From: DASQFQ01 sp039934455
GTDB taxonomy: Bacteria; Actinomycetota; Thermoleophilia; Solirubrobacterales; Solirubrobacteraceae
Length of the DNA stretch: 64,000 nt
Reading direction: 5' to 3'
NCBI GenBank assembly: GCA_039934455.1
Contig: JBDTMF010000001.1
Span: 15,205 to 79,204 of the forward strand
Each line of letters begins with the position of its first letter. The first letter of the stretch is position 1. Shown one piece after another: positions 8,097 through 16,546 of this stretch. Under the pieces are notes generated by a model. It saw only the letters and a program-made list of their open reading frames with translations. It was not told the DNA's origin and did no database searches. The position numbers and the translations under genes are program-made.

Positions 8097-9116
8097 GTGA
8101 GCCTGGATCCCCACCCCGCCCCGGCGACTTCCATCGAGGTCGAGTACGGCAAGCGCCTGATGCTCTTCTCGGGCCGCGCGAACCCCGAGCTGGCGGCGCG
8201 CATCGGCAGCAAGCTCGGCCTGGAACTGGGCGGCGTCGAGCTCAAGACGTTCGCCGACGGCGAGGTCTACTGCCGCTACCTGGAGTCGATCCGCGGCGCC
8301 GACGTCTTCATCGTCCAGCCGACCTGCGGGAACCCGTCGACCGGGATGTCGCCCAACGACTCGCTGATGGAGCTCCTGCTGATGATCGACGCGGCGGTCG
8401 GCGCCTCCGCGCACCGTGTGATCGCGGTGACGCCGTGGTTCGGCTACTCGCGCCAGGACAAGAAGTCGGCCCCACGCGAGCCGATCTCCGCCCGCATGGT
8501 CGCCCGCGCGCTCGAGGCCGTGGGGGCCGACCGCGTCCTCACCATGGACCTCCACGCCGGCCAGATCCAGGGCATGTTCCAGAAGCCGGTCGACCACATG
8601 ACCGCGACGTTCATGCTCACCCAGTACTTCTCGGACCTGCGGCTCGAGGACCTCGTGGTCGTCTCTCCCGACGCCGGCCGGGTGAAGCTGGCCAAGAACT
8701 TCGCCTCCAAGATCGGAGCCGAGCTGGCGATCCTCAACAAGGAGCGCCCCGCCCAGCAGGTCGCCGAGATCGGCTACGTGATCGGTGACGTCCAGGGCAA
8801 GACGGCGGTCATCGTCGACGACATGATCGGCACCGCCGGCACGCTCAAGGCCGCCGCGCAGACCGTCATCGACGAGGGCGCCGCGCGCGTGTACGCGGCC
8901 GCCACCCACGCCGTGTTCAGCGCTGGAACGTACGAGAACCTCGCGTCCGCGAACTTCGAGCAGATCGTGGTGACGGACACGATCCCGCTCCGCCCGGGGG
9001 CGCCCGACAACGTGCGCGTCCTCTCCTGCGCCGACCTGCTGACCGACTCGATCCGCTCGATCTTCACGGACGACTCCGTGTCCCAGGTCTTCGGCGGCGA
9101 GAACCAGCTCTTCTAG
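8097..9116 (+). CDS. prs: ribose-phosphate pyrophosphokinase (PRPP synthetase)
   Basis: 339 residues from GTG 8097. An ATG at 8049 overlapping the glmU stop as ATGA would add 16 residues, but a TACACT box at 8081-8086 lies 10 nt before the GTG and the extension is not family-like. Prs marks: LMLFSGRANPELA, ATP-site DVFIVQPT and YSRQDKK, the metal-binding loop TMDLHAGQIQGMF, and the PRPP loop AVIVDDMIGTAGTL. It makes PRPP from ribose-5-phosphate and ATP for nucleotide, His and Trp synthesis. Confidence 0.92.
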   Translation: MSLDPHPAPATSIEVEYGKRLMLFSGRANPELAARIGSKLGLELGGVELKTFADGEVYCRYLESIRGADVFIVQPTCGNPSTGMSPNDSLMELLLMIDAAVGASAHRVIAVTPWFGYSRQDKKSAPREPISARMVARALEAVGADRVLTMDLHAGQIQGMFQKPVDHMTATFMLTQYFSDLRLEDLVVVSPDAGRVKLAKNFASKIGAELAILNKERPAQQVAEIGYVIGDVQGKTAVIVDDMIGTAGTLKAAAQTVIDEGAARVYAAATHAVFSAGTYENLASANFEQIVVTDTIPLRPGAPDNVRVLSCADLLTDSIRSIFTDDSVSQVFGGENQLF

Positions 9117-9123
9117 CCGCCGC

Positions 9124-9891
9124 GTGCCCGGCAACGACGGCGGCCCGTCGCCGCTTCTCCGCCTCACCCAGCACCCGGCCCTGAGCAGGGGCGCTCGCTC
9201 GATCGTCCGCCGCCTCGCCGCGCGCGCCAACTATCACGTGATCCGGGGCATGGCCGACCCGGGCCTGCGCCCCGACGTCGACCGCTTCCTGGAGGCGATG
9301 CCGTGGTCGATCACCTCCGACTACGTGCGCCAGGGCACCGCGCAGCTCCTGTGCCGCGAGATCGCCGAGCACGAGGTCGCGGGCGCGATCGGGGAGCTCG
9401 GGGTCTTCCGCGGGGACTTCGCCTCGCTCCTGAGCGGCTACCTGCTGGATCGTCCCGTCCACCTCTTCGACACCTTCGAGGGGTTCGACGAGCGGGACGT
9501 CGCCGTCGACGCCCGCGAGAACCTCGTCGACGACTTCATCGACTTCTCGGCCACCGATCCGCGCAGCGTGCGCGCCCGCTTCGCCGATCCGGGCCGCGTG
9601 AGCCTGCATCCGGGGTGGTTCCCGCAGAGCGCCGCCGGCGCCGAGGACGTCACCTTCGCGCTCGTCAGCATCGACGCCGACCTATACGCGCCCGTGCTCG
9701 AAGGCCTCAACTGGTTCTACGAGCGTCTGTCGCCGGGCGGCTACATCCTCGTGCACGACTTCAACAACGGCGCCTTCGGCGGCGCCAAGAAGGCGACGCG
9801 CGAGTTCCAGGCCCGGACCGGCGCGCCGCTGGTGCCGATCCCGGACTGGGGCGGGACCGCGATCGTCGCCCGCTCCGGAGCAGATCCATGA
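9124..9891 (+). CDS. TylF/MycF-family O-methyltransferase-like protein
   Basis: 255 residues with a GTG start, 7 bp after prs. Class I SAM-methyltransferase of the TylF (macrocin O-methyltransferase) family: GAIGELGVFRGDFASLL forms the SAM loop, VHLFDTFEGFDERD the acidic ribose contact, VSIDADLYAPVLEGLNWFYE and ILVHDFNNGAFGGAKKA the metal/acceptor side, with the Asp residues typical of Mg-dependent TylF enzymes. The family methylates sugars in antibiotic or cell-surface glycan synthesis; no sugar pathway genes surround it, so the acceptor is unknown. Confidence 0.75.
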   Translation: MPGNDGGPSPLLRLTQHPALSRGARSIVRRLAARANYHVIRGMADPGLRPDVDRFLEAMPWSITSDYVRQGTAQLLCREIAEHEVAGAIGELGVFRGDFASLLSGYLLDRPVHLFDTFEGFDERDVAVDARENLVDDFIDFSATDPRSVRARFADPGRVSLHPGWFPQSAAGAEDVTFALVSIDADLYAPVLEGLNWFYERLSPGGYILVHDFNNGAFGGAKKATREFQARTGAPLVPIPDWGGTAIVARSGADP

Positions 9892-10001
9892 AATTGCCCT
9901 TGCGCCGAGTGGGGCGGCAAGCAATGATGAAGGCATACTGATTGTTCGGGACCGCAGAGCAGCCCGAGCCTTTCACCACAGGATCGATGGGAGACGGGAC
10001 G

Positions 10002-10244
10002 ATGGAGCCCAAATCTCTGACCGGCACCGAGGCCTCGCGGGGTACACGTCTCAGTACTTTGATCGACGAGGCCCGATCATCTCGCGACAGCGAGTCCTAC
10101 CTCCGGCAGCGTGATCACGCAAAGGCCAACCGGCTCTTCTCGGACATCGCCGCCGCGGTCGAGCGTGGCCTGAGGACCCTCGACCCCGGGTCGGCGGACG
10201 CCGCGGTCCTCGAAGAGGTCGACAACGCCCTGAAGTCGCGCTGA
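10002..10244 (+). CDS. small hypothetical protein
   Basis: 80 residues from ATG 10002, chosen because GGGAG sits 8 nt upstream; ATG 9987 and TTG 9942 are in-frame alternatives. The sequence is hydrophilic and probably helical (STLIDEARSSRDSESYLRQR; FSDIAAAVERGLRTL; AAVLEEVDNALKSR). No signal peptide, cysteine or membrane segment. I do not recognise the family. The 110 bp between the TylF gene and this start hold no gene. Confidence 0.5.
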   Translation: MEPKSLTGTEASRGTRLSTLIDEARSSRDSESYLRQRDHAKANRLFSDIAAAVERGLRTLDPGSADAAVLEEVDNALKSR

Positions 10245-10293
10245 CAAGCGGTATGTTGGCTCCCGTGGCGCATCCTTCCCGGCACCGGCTCCG

Positions 10294-10599
10294 CTGAGCG
10301 CCGCCCGCCTCCAGGAGCTGCTGGGGCTCGACGACGACGAGCTGCTCAGCGTGCTCGACGCCGGCCCGCTCGAGGTCGTCTCGGGTGACCTCGAGCACCG
10401 GCCCGAGCTGCCGATCCTGCTCGACCTGCTGGCCGAGGCCGAGGAGGCGGCGGGCGCGCCCGTGCTCCAGCGCTGGGTGCGCCGCGAGGGGCCGTCGGGG
10501 CGGCCGATCGAGCTGCTGCTCGCGCGCGACTTCGGGGGCTTCGAGGACGCGCTGGCGACGCTCGCCGCGCGCGGGTTCGTGATCCGCGGCGGGGGTTGA
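10294..10599 (+). CDS. conserved-looking small hypothetical protein, apparent CTG start after a mini-ORF
   Basis: Coding character begins upstream of the first usual start (GTG 10351): in-frame codons from 10294 read SAARLQELLGLDDDELLSVL and continue into LDAGPLEVVSGDLEHRPELP and ending FVIRGGG. No ATG, GTG or TTG precedes this in frame. A GTG at 10265, 7 nt after a TATGTT box, opens a 10-codon mini-ORF whose TGA overlaps the CTG at 10294 as CTGA. Either the protein starts at CTG by coupled re-initiation, or the gene starts at 10265 and carries a frameshift near 10290. About 101 residues, acidic, cytosolic; family not recognised. Confidence 0.5.
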   Translation: MSAARLQELLGLDDDELLSVLDAGPLEVVSGDLEHRPELPILLDLLAEAEEAAGAPVLQRWVRREGPSGRPIELLLARDFGGFEDALATLAARGFVIRGGG

Positions 10600-10629
10600 G
10601 CCGGCTGCCGCCTCCGCGATCGACGCGCT

Positions 10630-10908
10630 CTACTCGTCGGGGTCCGGGCGCTTCTCGCCCGGCCACGCACCCGTGAGGTAGTACCAGCCCTTGGCGCCGT
10701 GGCGGTCGATCAGCGCGCGGGTGGACTTGAAGATCATGCCCTGGAGCGCCGCCGTGACGAGGATCTTGCCCCAATCCGCCTCCTGCGTGGTCGGCTTGGG
10801 CGGGTCCTCGTCGTCGATCTTGGTCCACACGAAGTCGAAGACGCGCTTGCCGACGAGGCCGCCGAGGATGCCGAGGATGATTCCAAAGGGCTTATAGATC
10901 AGCTTCAT
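10630..10908 (-). CDS. DUF4235 domain small membrane protein
   Basis: 92 residues. N-terminal MKLIYKPFGIILGILGGLVG is one hydrophobic Gly-rich segment, followed by KRVFDFVWTKIDDEDPPKP and a second amphipathic/hydrophobic stretch ILVTAALQGMIFKSTRALID. This pattern is that of the DUF4235 family, common in actinobacteria and of unknown function. A TACCCT -10-like box at 10919-10924 lies 10 nt upstream of the ATG with no Shine-Dalgarno between. Convergent with the small gene at 10294. Confidence 0.7.
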   Translation of the reverse strand: MKLIYKPFGIILGILGGLVGKRVFDFVWTKIDDEDPPKPTTQEADWGKILVTAALQGMIFKSTRALIDRHGAKGWYYLTGAWPGEKRPDPDE

Positions 10909-10980
10909 TTCGCGCCGGAGGGTACCGCTCGTCCGTCAAGTGGGTAACAATCAGGTCAGCGAACTGCCGATAGAGGGGCC

Positions 10981-11685
10981 ATGGACGACCATCTCGCCGA
11001 CGATCTGCTGCGCAGGGCCCTGATCGACCAGGAGGCCTCGGCGGCCGTCGCCCTGCGAGTCGGAGGCCTCCCGCTCTGCGAGCAGCTCACGGTCGTCTTC
11101 CACGGCCGGCGCGACCTCGGCACGATCCAGACCTACATCGCCCACGGCGGGCGCGGGGCGGGCAGCGCCGTCGCGCCCGACGATCTCCTGCGCGTTCCGT
11201 GCGACCTCGACCTCGCCGGCGCGCGCGATCGCGACGAGGCCGAGGCGCTCTACGCGGAGCAGGCGGGCGCGCTGCGCGACGCGCTGCTCGGCGCCGACAC
11301 CGTGCTCGACATCTGGCGCGAGCCGCTCGAGGACGTCGCCCGGTCGCGCGTCGAGCTCGACCGCCGGATCGTCCTTGACGTCCGCCTCCCCGCTCACCGC
11401 CTGCTGCCCGCCGCGCTCGTCGCGAAGGAGAAGCAGATCGTCGTCACCGTCGTCTGCGGGGCGCGACCGCTCGCCGAGGGCCGCCCGCCGATGGGGATCG
11501 CGTGCGCGCAGCAGGACGTGGCGCGCGTCTACCCGCTGCCCGACGACCCGGAGCGCTGCCTCGAGGACTTCCTCGAGTTCGCGGCCGGGCATGCACGCCG
11601 CGCCGGCGAGCGCCTCGCCCAGCAGGAGGCGTCGGTCGAGCGCTTCCTCGAGATCTCGGGCGACGACTTTCCCGAAGCGGGATAG
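10981..11685 (+). CDS. hypothetical protein, 234 residues
   Basis: Soluble acidic protein. Visible stretches: LADDLLRRALIDQEASAAVA at the N-terminus, a possible beta region (LTVVFHGRRDLGTIQTY; IVVTVVCGARPLAEG), and a C-terminal helix (DFLEFAAGHARRAGERLAQ). No signal peptide, membrane helix or known catalytic motif seen. GAGGGG lies immediately upstream of the ATG. Divergent from the DUF4235 gene. I do not recognise the family. Confidence 0.55.
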   Translation: MDDHLADDLLRRALIDQEASAAVALRVGGLPLCEQLTVVFHGRRDLGTIQTYIAHGGRGAGSAVAPDDLLRVPCDLDLAGARDRDEAEALYAEQAGALRDALLGADTVLDIWREPLEDVARSRVELDRRIVLDVRLPAHRLLPAALVAKEKQIVVTVVCGARPLAEGRPPMGIACAQQDVARVYPLPDDPERCLEDFLEFAAGHARRAGERLAQQEASVERFLEISGDDFPEAG

Positions 11686-11708
11686 CGCCCTAGTACCGTG
11701 CCGCGGCC

Positions 11709-12155
11709 GTGCGCCGCGTCACGCTCGTCACCGCCGTCGTCTTCGGGTTGTTCGTCTTCCTCGGCATCTCGTTCCTGCTGGCGCGCGCGCTGACCGGCCA
11801 GGGCGCCGAGCGCGAGCGCGTGCTCGACGTGCTGCGGGCAGAGGCGCGCGGCGACGCGGGCGCGGTGCTCCGCAAGCTCCCCGCCTGCTCGCGGGAGCCC
11901 GCCTGCGCCCAGGTCACGCGCCAGCGCGTCGCGCAGCTCAAGCGTCCCGGCACCGTCCAGATCCTCAACTATCAGCCGTCGGTGCGGGTGACGATGACAC
12001 GGCGCGCCGGTACCGGCCGCGTGGCGTGGCGGGCCGGGGGGTCGCTGCCGGTCGTCCAGTGCGTGAAGGCGCTGCGCGAGGGCCCGCTGACCGGCGGCGG
12101 GGTGGAGCTGCTCGCGATCTCGAAGCCGATCGGGCTCGACGCGTCATGTGGATGA
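11709..12155 (+). CDS. hypothetical single-pass membrane-anchored protein
   Basis: 148 residues, GTG start, with a TACCGT box 9 nt upstream (11694-11699). One N-terminal membrane segment (VTAVVFGLFVFLGISFLLAR, about 8-27) and a short extracytoplasmic domain with four cysteines (PACSREPACAQV; VVQCVKAL; LDASCG), suggesting one or two disulfides outside the membrane. Family not recognised. The glycosidase gene begins 44 bp after its stop in the same orientation. Confidence 0.55.
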   Translation: MRRVTLVTAVVFGLFVFLGISFLLARALTGQGAERERVLDVLRAEARGDAGAVLRKLPACSREPACAQVTRQRVAQLKRPGTVQILNYQPSVRVTMTRRAGTGRVAWRAGGSLPVVQCVKALREGPLTGGGVELLAISKPIGLDASCG

Positions 12156-12199
12156 CCGCCGCGGCGACCGCGCGACTTCCCGCCGGACGCTGTGTTGTG

Positions 12200-14083
12200 A
12201 TGCCGCGGATGCGTGGCGCCCTCAGACTGACCCTGCCCCTCCTCGCGCTCGTCGCGCTGGCGCTGCCGAGCGTGGCGGCGGCCGCCGACAAGCCGTCGGC
12301 CAAGACCCTCTACTACGAGGGCCCCTCGGGCCGCTACCTCATGGACGGCGCCTGGCTGTTCCGCCTCGACCCGTCGAACCAGGGCCTCTCCAGCGGCTGG
12401 AACCGCTCGTCGAGCCGCGCCGGCTGGTCGACGGTGAAGGTGCCCAACGTCTGGAACCTCGGCGACGACTCGCCGGCCTCGATGATCGGCGGCGTGGGCT
12501 GGTACCGCAAGGACTTCTCGCTGCCCGAGGCGAGCAAGGCGCTCGAGTGGGCGGTGCGCTTCGAGTCGGTCAACTACCGCTCGCGGGTCTGGCTCAACGG
12601 CAAGCCCATCGGCTCCAACCGGGGCGCTTACATCCCGTTCGAGTTCCGCCTCAAGGGCATCAGGCGACGCGGGACGAACCGGCTCGTCATCCGCGTCGAC
12701 TCCAAGCGCCGGTCGACCGACTTCCCGCCCTCCGGCCTGGCCACGAACGGCACGCCGACCGGCGGCTGGTGGAACTACTCCGGCCTCCAGCGCGAGGTCT
12801 ACCTCAAGCGCCTGAACGTCGTCGACTGGAAGTCCGTGCGGGTGACGCCGCTGCTGGCCTGCGCGCGCTGCACCGCGACCGTGCGGGTCCGGGTCACGCT
12901 GCGCAACGTGCACTCCGGCGGCAAGAGCGTCCATGTGACCGGCAACTTCGGCTCGCGCCGCCTCGACCTCGGCACCCGCAGCATCCCCGGCAACGGCGTG
13001 ACCTCGTTCAACACCAGCTTCCGGATGCCGCACCCGCGCGTGTGGTCGCCCCCGACCCCCAACCTCTACAACGTCAACCTCAAGGCGAGCGCGGGCGGGC
13101 GCAGCGTGAGCTCCTACCGCCTGCGCACGGGCATCCGCTCGGTCCGCGTCTCCTCCGACGGCCACCTGATCCTCAACGGCCAGCGGGTGAACCTCCGCGG
13201 CGTCGGCGTGCACGAGGACTCCAAGGCCCAGGGCTTCGCGGTCGACAACGCCTTCCGCGAGCGGCTCGTGGCGGAGACCAAGGCGGTCGGCGCGACGCTG
13301 ATGCGCACGCACTACCCGATGCATCCCTACACGCACGAGCTGGCCGACAAAGAGGGCGTGATGATCTGGTCCGAGGTGCCGGTCTACGCGCTCAAGACCG
13401 CGAGCCTCGCCAAGCCGGGCGTGACCGAGCTCGCCGCCAAGGAGCTCGAGAAGAACATCATCGCGAACCAGAACCACCCCTCCGTGCTGCTGTGGTCGAT
13501 CGGCAACGAGCTCTCCTCCCGCCCCGGCCCGACGCAGTCGAGCTACATCAAGAACGCCGTCCGCGAGGCCAAGCGCCTCGATCCGAGCCGTCCCGTCGGC
13601 ATCGCCGTCGCGGGCTATCCGCTCGTCGGCTGCCAGAACAAGGCCTACAAGCCGCTCGACGTGATCGGCTTCAACGAGTACTTCGGCTGGTACCCCGGGC
13701 CGCAGGGCTCGATCTTCGACCGCACGCGGCTGTCGGGCTACCTCGACGGGATCCGCGCCTGCTACCCGAAGCAGGCCCTGATGATCACGGAGTTCGGCGC
13801 CGAGGCCAACCGCGACGGCCCGGTGGAGGAGAAGGGAACGTGGGCCTACCAGCAGGATTTCGTGAACTTCCACCTCGCCACGTACGCGCAGAAGACCTGG
13901 CTCAGCGGCGCGATCTACTGGGCGCTCAACGAGTTCCGCGTGCGCCCGGGCTGGGAGGGCGGCAACCCGCGGCCCACCCCGCCGCTGCATCAGAAGGGCC
14001 TGCTGCGCTACGGCGACTTCTCACGCAAGCCCGCGTGGACGGACCTGCAGCGCAACTACGCCGCGACGAAGCAGTTCGGCTGA
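12200..14083 (+). CDS. secreted glycoside hydrolase family 2 protein (beta-galactosidase/glucuronidase type)
   Basis: 627 residues from ATG 12200 (ATG 12209 also possible). Signal peptide LRLTLPLLALVALALPSVAA. Domain order fits GH2: N-terminal sugar-binding jelly roll (about 40-215, WYRKDFSLP, VWLNGKPIGSNRGAY), immunoglobulin-like sandwich (about 215-330), then the TIM barrel with the acid/base Glu in LLWSIGNELSS and the nucleophile Glu in MITEFGAEANRDG. Likely cleaves beta-linked galactose, glucuronate or mannose outside the cell; the sugar cannot be told. A short barrel end distinguishes it from 1000-residue LacZ. Confidence 0.85.
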   Translation: MPRMRGALRLTLPLLALVALALPSVAAAADKPSAKTLYYEGPSGRYLMDGAWLFRLDPSNQGLSSGWNRSSSRAGWSTVKVPNVWNLGDDSPASMIGGVGWYRKDFSLPEASKALEWAVRFESVNYRSRVWLNGKPIGSNRGAYIPFEFRLKGIRRRGTNRLVIRVDSKRRSTDFPPSGLATNGTPTGGWWNYSGLQREVYLKRLNVVDWKSVRVTPLLACARCTATVRVRVTLRNVHSGGKSVHVTGNFGSRRLDLGTRSIPGNGVTSFNTSFRMPHPRVWSPPTPNLYNVNLKASAGGRSVSSYRLRTGIRSVRVSSDGHLILNGQRVNLRGVGVHEDSKAQGFAVDNAFRERLVAETKAVGATLMRTHYPMHPYTHELADKEGVMIWSEVPVYALKTASLAKPGVTELAAKELEKNIIANQNHPSVLLWSIGNELSSRPGPTQSSYIKNAVREAKRLDPSRPVGIAVAGYPLVGCQNKAYKPLDVIGFNEYFGWYPGPQGSIFDRTRLSGYLDGIRACYPKQALMITEFGAEANRDGPVEEKGTWAYQQDFVNFHLATYAQKTWLSGAIYWALNEFRVRPGWEGGNPRPTPPLHQKGLLRYGDFSRKPAWTDLQRNYAATKQFG

Positions 14084-14095
14084 CGGCCTAGGCGC

Positions 14096-14425
14096 CTAGC
14101 GCCGGACCGGGCGTCGCTGCGGCGCGGGTTCGCGCGCCGGGCGGCGCGTGCGCTGCGGAGTGAGGTCGCGCAGGCGCTCGTGCGAGCGCAGGCGGACCGC
14201 CGGCGGCACCGCGTCCGGGAGCGGCAGGCCGCCGGGCGGCGAGCTCCGCGGCGGGCGCGACGGCAGGCGATCGTTGCCGCCGCCGCCACCCTCGTCCTCG
14301 TCGGGCGGCTTCCACGGCCTGGTCGCCTCCGAGCGCAGGAACATCACGAACAGGAGGGCACCGAACGCGACGGCGATCAGGTGCAACGTGCCGAAGATGA
14401 GCATCAGCTCCGCATCGGGCGACAT
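14096..14425 (-). CDS. hypothetical membrane protein with basic Pro/Arg-rich tail
   Basis: 109 residues. One membrane segment near the N-terminus (LMLIFGTLHLIAVAFGALLF, about 7-26), an acidic/Gly linker (PPDEDEGGGGGNDRL) and a low-complexity tail rich in Pro and Arg that is probably disordered in the cytosol. No family recognised. Convergent with the glycosidase gene; divergent from rplY. Confidence 0.5.
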   Translation of the reverse strand: MSPDAELMLIFGTLHLIAVAFGALLFVMFLRSEATRPWKPPDEDEGGGGGNDRLPSRPPRSSPPGGLPLPDAVPPAVRLRSHERLRDLTPQRTRRPAREPAPQRRPVRR

Positions 14426-14489
14426 CGTCCAATCAATCTACCCAGAGAACGGGCCGTGCACCAGCGGTTCGCTACCATCGGCGACCGTC

Positions 14490-15206
14490 GTGGCACGTTC
14501 AGAGCACACCGCACTCGAGGTCAGCGCCCGTCCCGTCGAAGGGTCGCGCTCGACGCGCCGGCTGCGCCGCGAGGGCCTCGTCCCCGGCGTCGTCTACGGC
14601 GGCGGCGGCGAGCCGGAGACCTTCGCGGTCAACGCGCGCATCCTGCGCTCCGCGCTCGCCCACGCGGGCTCGGTGCTCGATCTCGCGGTCGACGGCCGCG
14701 AGGCCACCCCGGTGATCGTCAAGGACGTCCAGAACCACCCGGTGCGCGGCGAGGCCATCCACGTCGACCTGCTGCGGGTCGACATGAGCCAGCCGATCCA
14801 CTCCACCGCGGTGCTCGACCTCGTCGGCGCGGAGGACTCGCCCGGCGTCTCCGAGGGCGGCGTGCTGAGCCAGGAGACGCGCGAGGTCAACGTGCTCGCG
14901 CTCCCCGACGACCTTCCCGATGTGATCCAGCACGACGTCTCCAAGATGGAGATGAACGAGACGCTCACGCTGGCCGCTGTGACGATTCCCGAAGGCGTCA
15001 CGCTGCTCGACGATCTCGAGGAGACCGTCATCGCCACGATCACCCCGCCGACGCTCGAGCCGGTCGACGACGAGATCGAGACCGAGACCGCGCTGGTCGG
15101 CGAGGACGGCGAGCCGCTCGCGGGCGCTGAGCTCGAAGAGGCCGAGCGGCAGGCCGAGGGCGACACCGCCGAAGAGGCCTCCGAGGCCTCCGGCGACGAC
15201 AGCTGA
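14490..15206 (+). CDS. rplY: 50S ribosomal protein L25 (CTC/TL5 form)
   Basis: 238 residues from GTG 14490, which lies 11 nt after a TACCAT box; longer upstream readings are not family-like. Family marks: R..GS..RRLRREGLVPGVVYGG in pieces across residues 15-40, VIVKDVQNHPVRGEAIHVDL, and VHV-type C-terminal domain with IQHDVSKMEMNETLTL. The long CTC type with acidic C-terminal extension binds 5S rRNA. It is followed 20 bp later by pth, a common bacterial pairing. Confidence 0.92.
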   Translation: MARSEHTALEVSARPVEGSRSTRRLRREGLVPGVVYGGGGEPETFAVNARILRSALAHAGSVLDLAVDGREATPVIVKDVQNHPVRGEAIHVDLLRVDMSQPIHSTAVLDLVGAEDSPGVSEGGVLSQETREVNVLALPDDLPDVIQHDVSKMEMNETLTLAAVTIPEGVTLLDDLEETVIATITPPTLEPVDDEIETETALVGEDGEPLAGAELEEAERQAEGDTAEEASEASGDDS

Positions 15207-15226
15207 AGCTCTTCAGCTCCACCCCG

Positions 15227-15769
15227 GTGGACTGGTTGGTCGTCGGGCTCGGCAATCCGGGCACCCGCTACGCGAACACGCCGCACAACGTGGGCTTCCG
15301 CGTGGCCGACGAGCTGATCCGGCGCTGGGACCTCCCGAAGCCGAAGAAGAAGTTCAACGGCGAGCTGGCCGAGGGGCGCACCGGCCCCGGCGGGCCGCGC
15401 GTCGCGGTGCTCAAGCCGCAGACGTTCATGAACGACGCCGGGCGCTCGGTCGGCCCCGCGCGCGGGAGCTACCGCGTCGATCTCGACCGCGTGCTCGTCG
15501 TCCATGACGAGATCGACCTCCCGTTCGGCGACATCCGCGTCCGCCTCGGCGGCGGCCTCGCGGGCCACAACGGGCTCAAGTCGCTGCGCCGCGAGCTCGG
15601 CTCGCCGGACTTCCACCGCGTGCGCATCGGCGTCGGGCGCCCGGACTCGACCGATCCCGAGATCGTCTCGTCGCACGTGCTCGGCTCCTGGCGCCAGTCC
15701 AACGACGAGGTCGCGTCGCTGGTGGCGGAAGCCGCCGACGCGGCCGAGCGGCTGGTGACGGCCGGCTGA
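15227..15769 (+). CDS. pth: peptidyl-tRNA hydrolase
   Basis: 180 residues with a GTG start. Signature WLVVGLGNPGTRYANTPHNVG contains the tRNA-contact Asn and the catalytic His (TPHNVGF); further marks are LKPQTFMNDAGRSVG, VLVVHDEIDLPFGDIR and GGGLAGHNGLKSL. It releases peptides from tRNAs that drop off the ribosome. Slightly short of the usual about 190 residues at the C-terminus. Lies between rplY and a methyltransferase that starts directly at its stop. Confidence 0.93.
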   Translation: MDWLVVGLGNPGTRYANTPHNVGFRVADELIRRWDLPKPKKKFNGELAEGRTGPGGPRVAVLKPQTFMNDAGRSVGPARGSYRVDLDRVLVVHDEIDLPFGDIRVRLGGGLAGHNGLKSLRRELGSPDFHRVRIGVGRPDSTDPEIVSSHVLGSWRQSNDEVASLVAEAADAAERLVTAG

Positions 15770-16507
15770 ATGCCCCCGCGCGACTGGGACGCCGAGTCCT
15801 ACCAGCGCGTCTCGGCCCCGCTGGAGGCGATGGGGCGCGAGGTGCTCGATCGCCTCGAGCTGCGCGGCGACGAGCGCGTGCTCGACGCCGGCTGCGGCAC
15901 GGGCCGTGTGACGGCGGCGCTGCTCGAGCGGCTCCCGCGCGGCGAGGTCGTCGCGGTCGACGGCTCGCCCGCGATGGTCGCCGAGGCGCGCGAGCGGCTC
16001 GGGCCGGGCGTGGACGCGTTCGTCGCCGACCTCACCGAGCTCGAGCTCTCCGCGCCGGTCGACGCGATCCTCTCGACCGCGACGTTCCACTGGATCGCGG
16101 ATCACCACCGCCTCTTCGAGCACCTGTTCGCCGCCCTGAAGCCGGGCGGCCGCCTCGTCGCCCAGTGCGGCGGCGAGGGCAACGTCGCCAGCGTGCAGGC
16201 GGCGATCGACGCGGTGGACGAGCCCGCCCTCAGGGGCTGGGCCGGGCCGTGGAACTTCGCCTCGCCGGCGGGGACCGCGGAGCGGCTCGAGCGGATCGGC
16301 TTCACGGACGTCAAGACGTGGCCGCAGAGCGTGCGCGTCGAGCCCGAGAACCCGCGCGAGTACCTCGGCACCGTGATGCTCGGCTCGCACCTCGAGCGCG
16401 TCCCGCCCGAGCGCCGCGACGGCTTCGTCGAGGCCGTGCTCGCGGCGATGCCCGAGCCCGCGATCGAGTACGTGCGGCTCAACCTGCTCGCCCAGCGGCC
16501 TCGCTGA
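15770..16507 (+). CDS. class I SAM-dependent methyltransferase, trans-aconitate methyltransferase-like
   Basis: 245 residues; the ATG follows the pth TGA with no gap, so translation is probably coupled. The N-terminus WDAESYQRVSAPLEAMGREV resembles Tam; motif I is VLDAGCGTGRVTAALLE, then VAVDGSPAMVAEARE, and the post-II region ILSTATFHWIADHHRLFEHL with the F/W-H-W pattern typical of Tam. The substrate may be trans-aconitate or another carboxylate; a generic methyltransferase is the safe name. Confidence 0.75.
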   Translation: MPPRDWDAESYQRVSAPLEAMGREVLDRLELRGDERVLDAGCGTGRVTAALLERLPRGEVVAVDGSPAMVAEARERLGPGVDAFVADLTELELSAPVDAILSTATFHWIADHHRLFEHLFAALKPGGRLVAQCGGEGNVASVQAAIDAVDEPALRGWAGPWNFASPAGTAERLERIGFTDVKTWPQSVRVEPENPREYLGTVMLGSHLERVPPERRDGFVEAVLAAMPEPAIEYVRLNLLAQRPR

Positions 16508-16546
16508 CGCTCAACCCGGCCGCCGCGGGGGCCGACATAGGAACCC

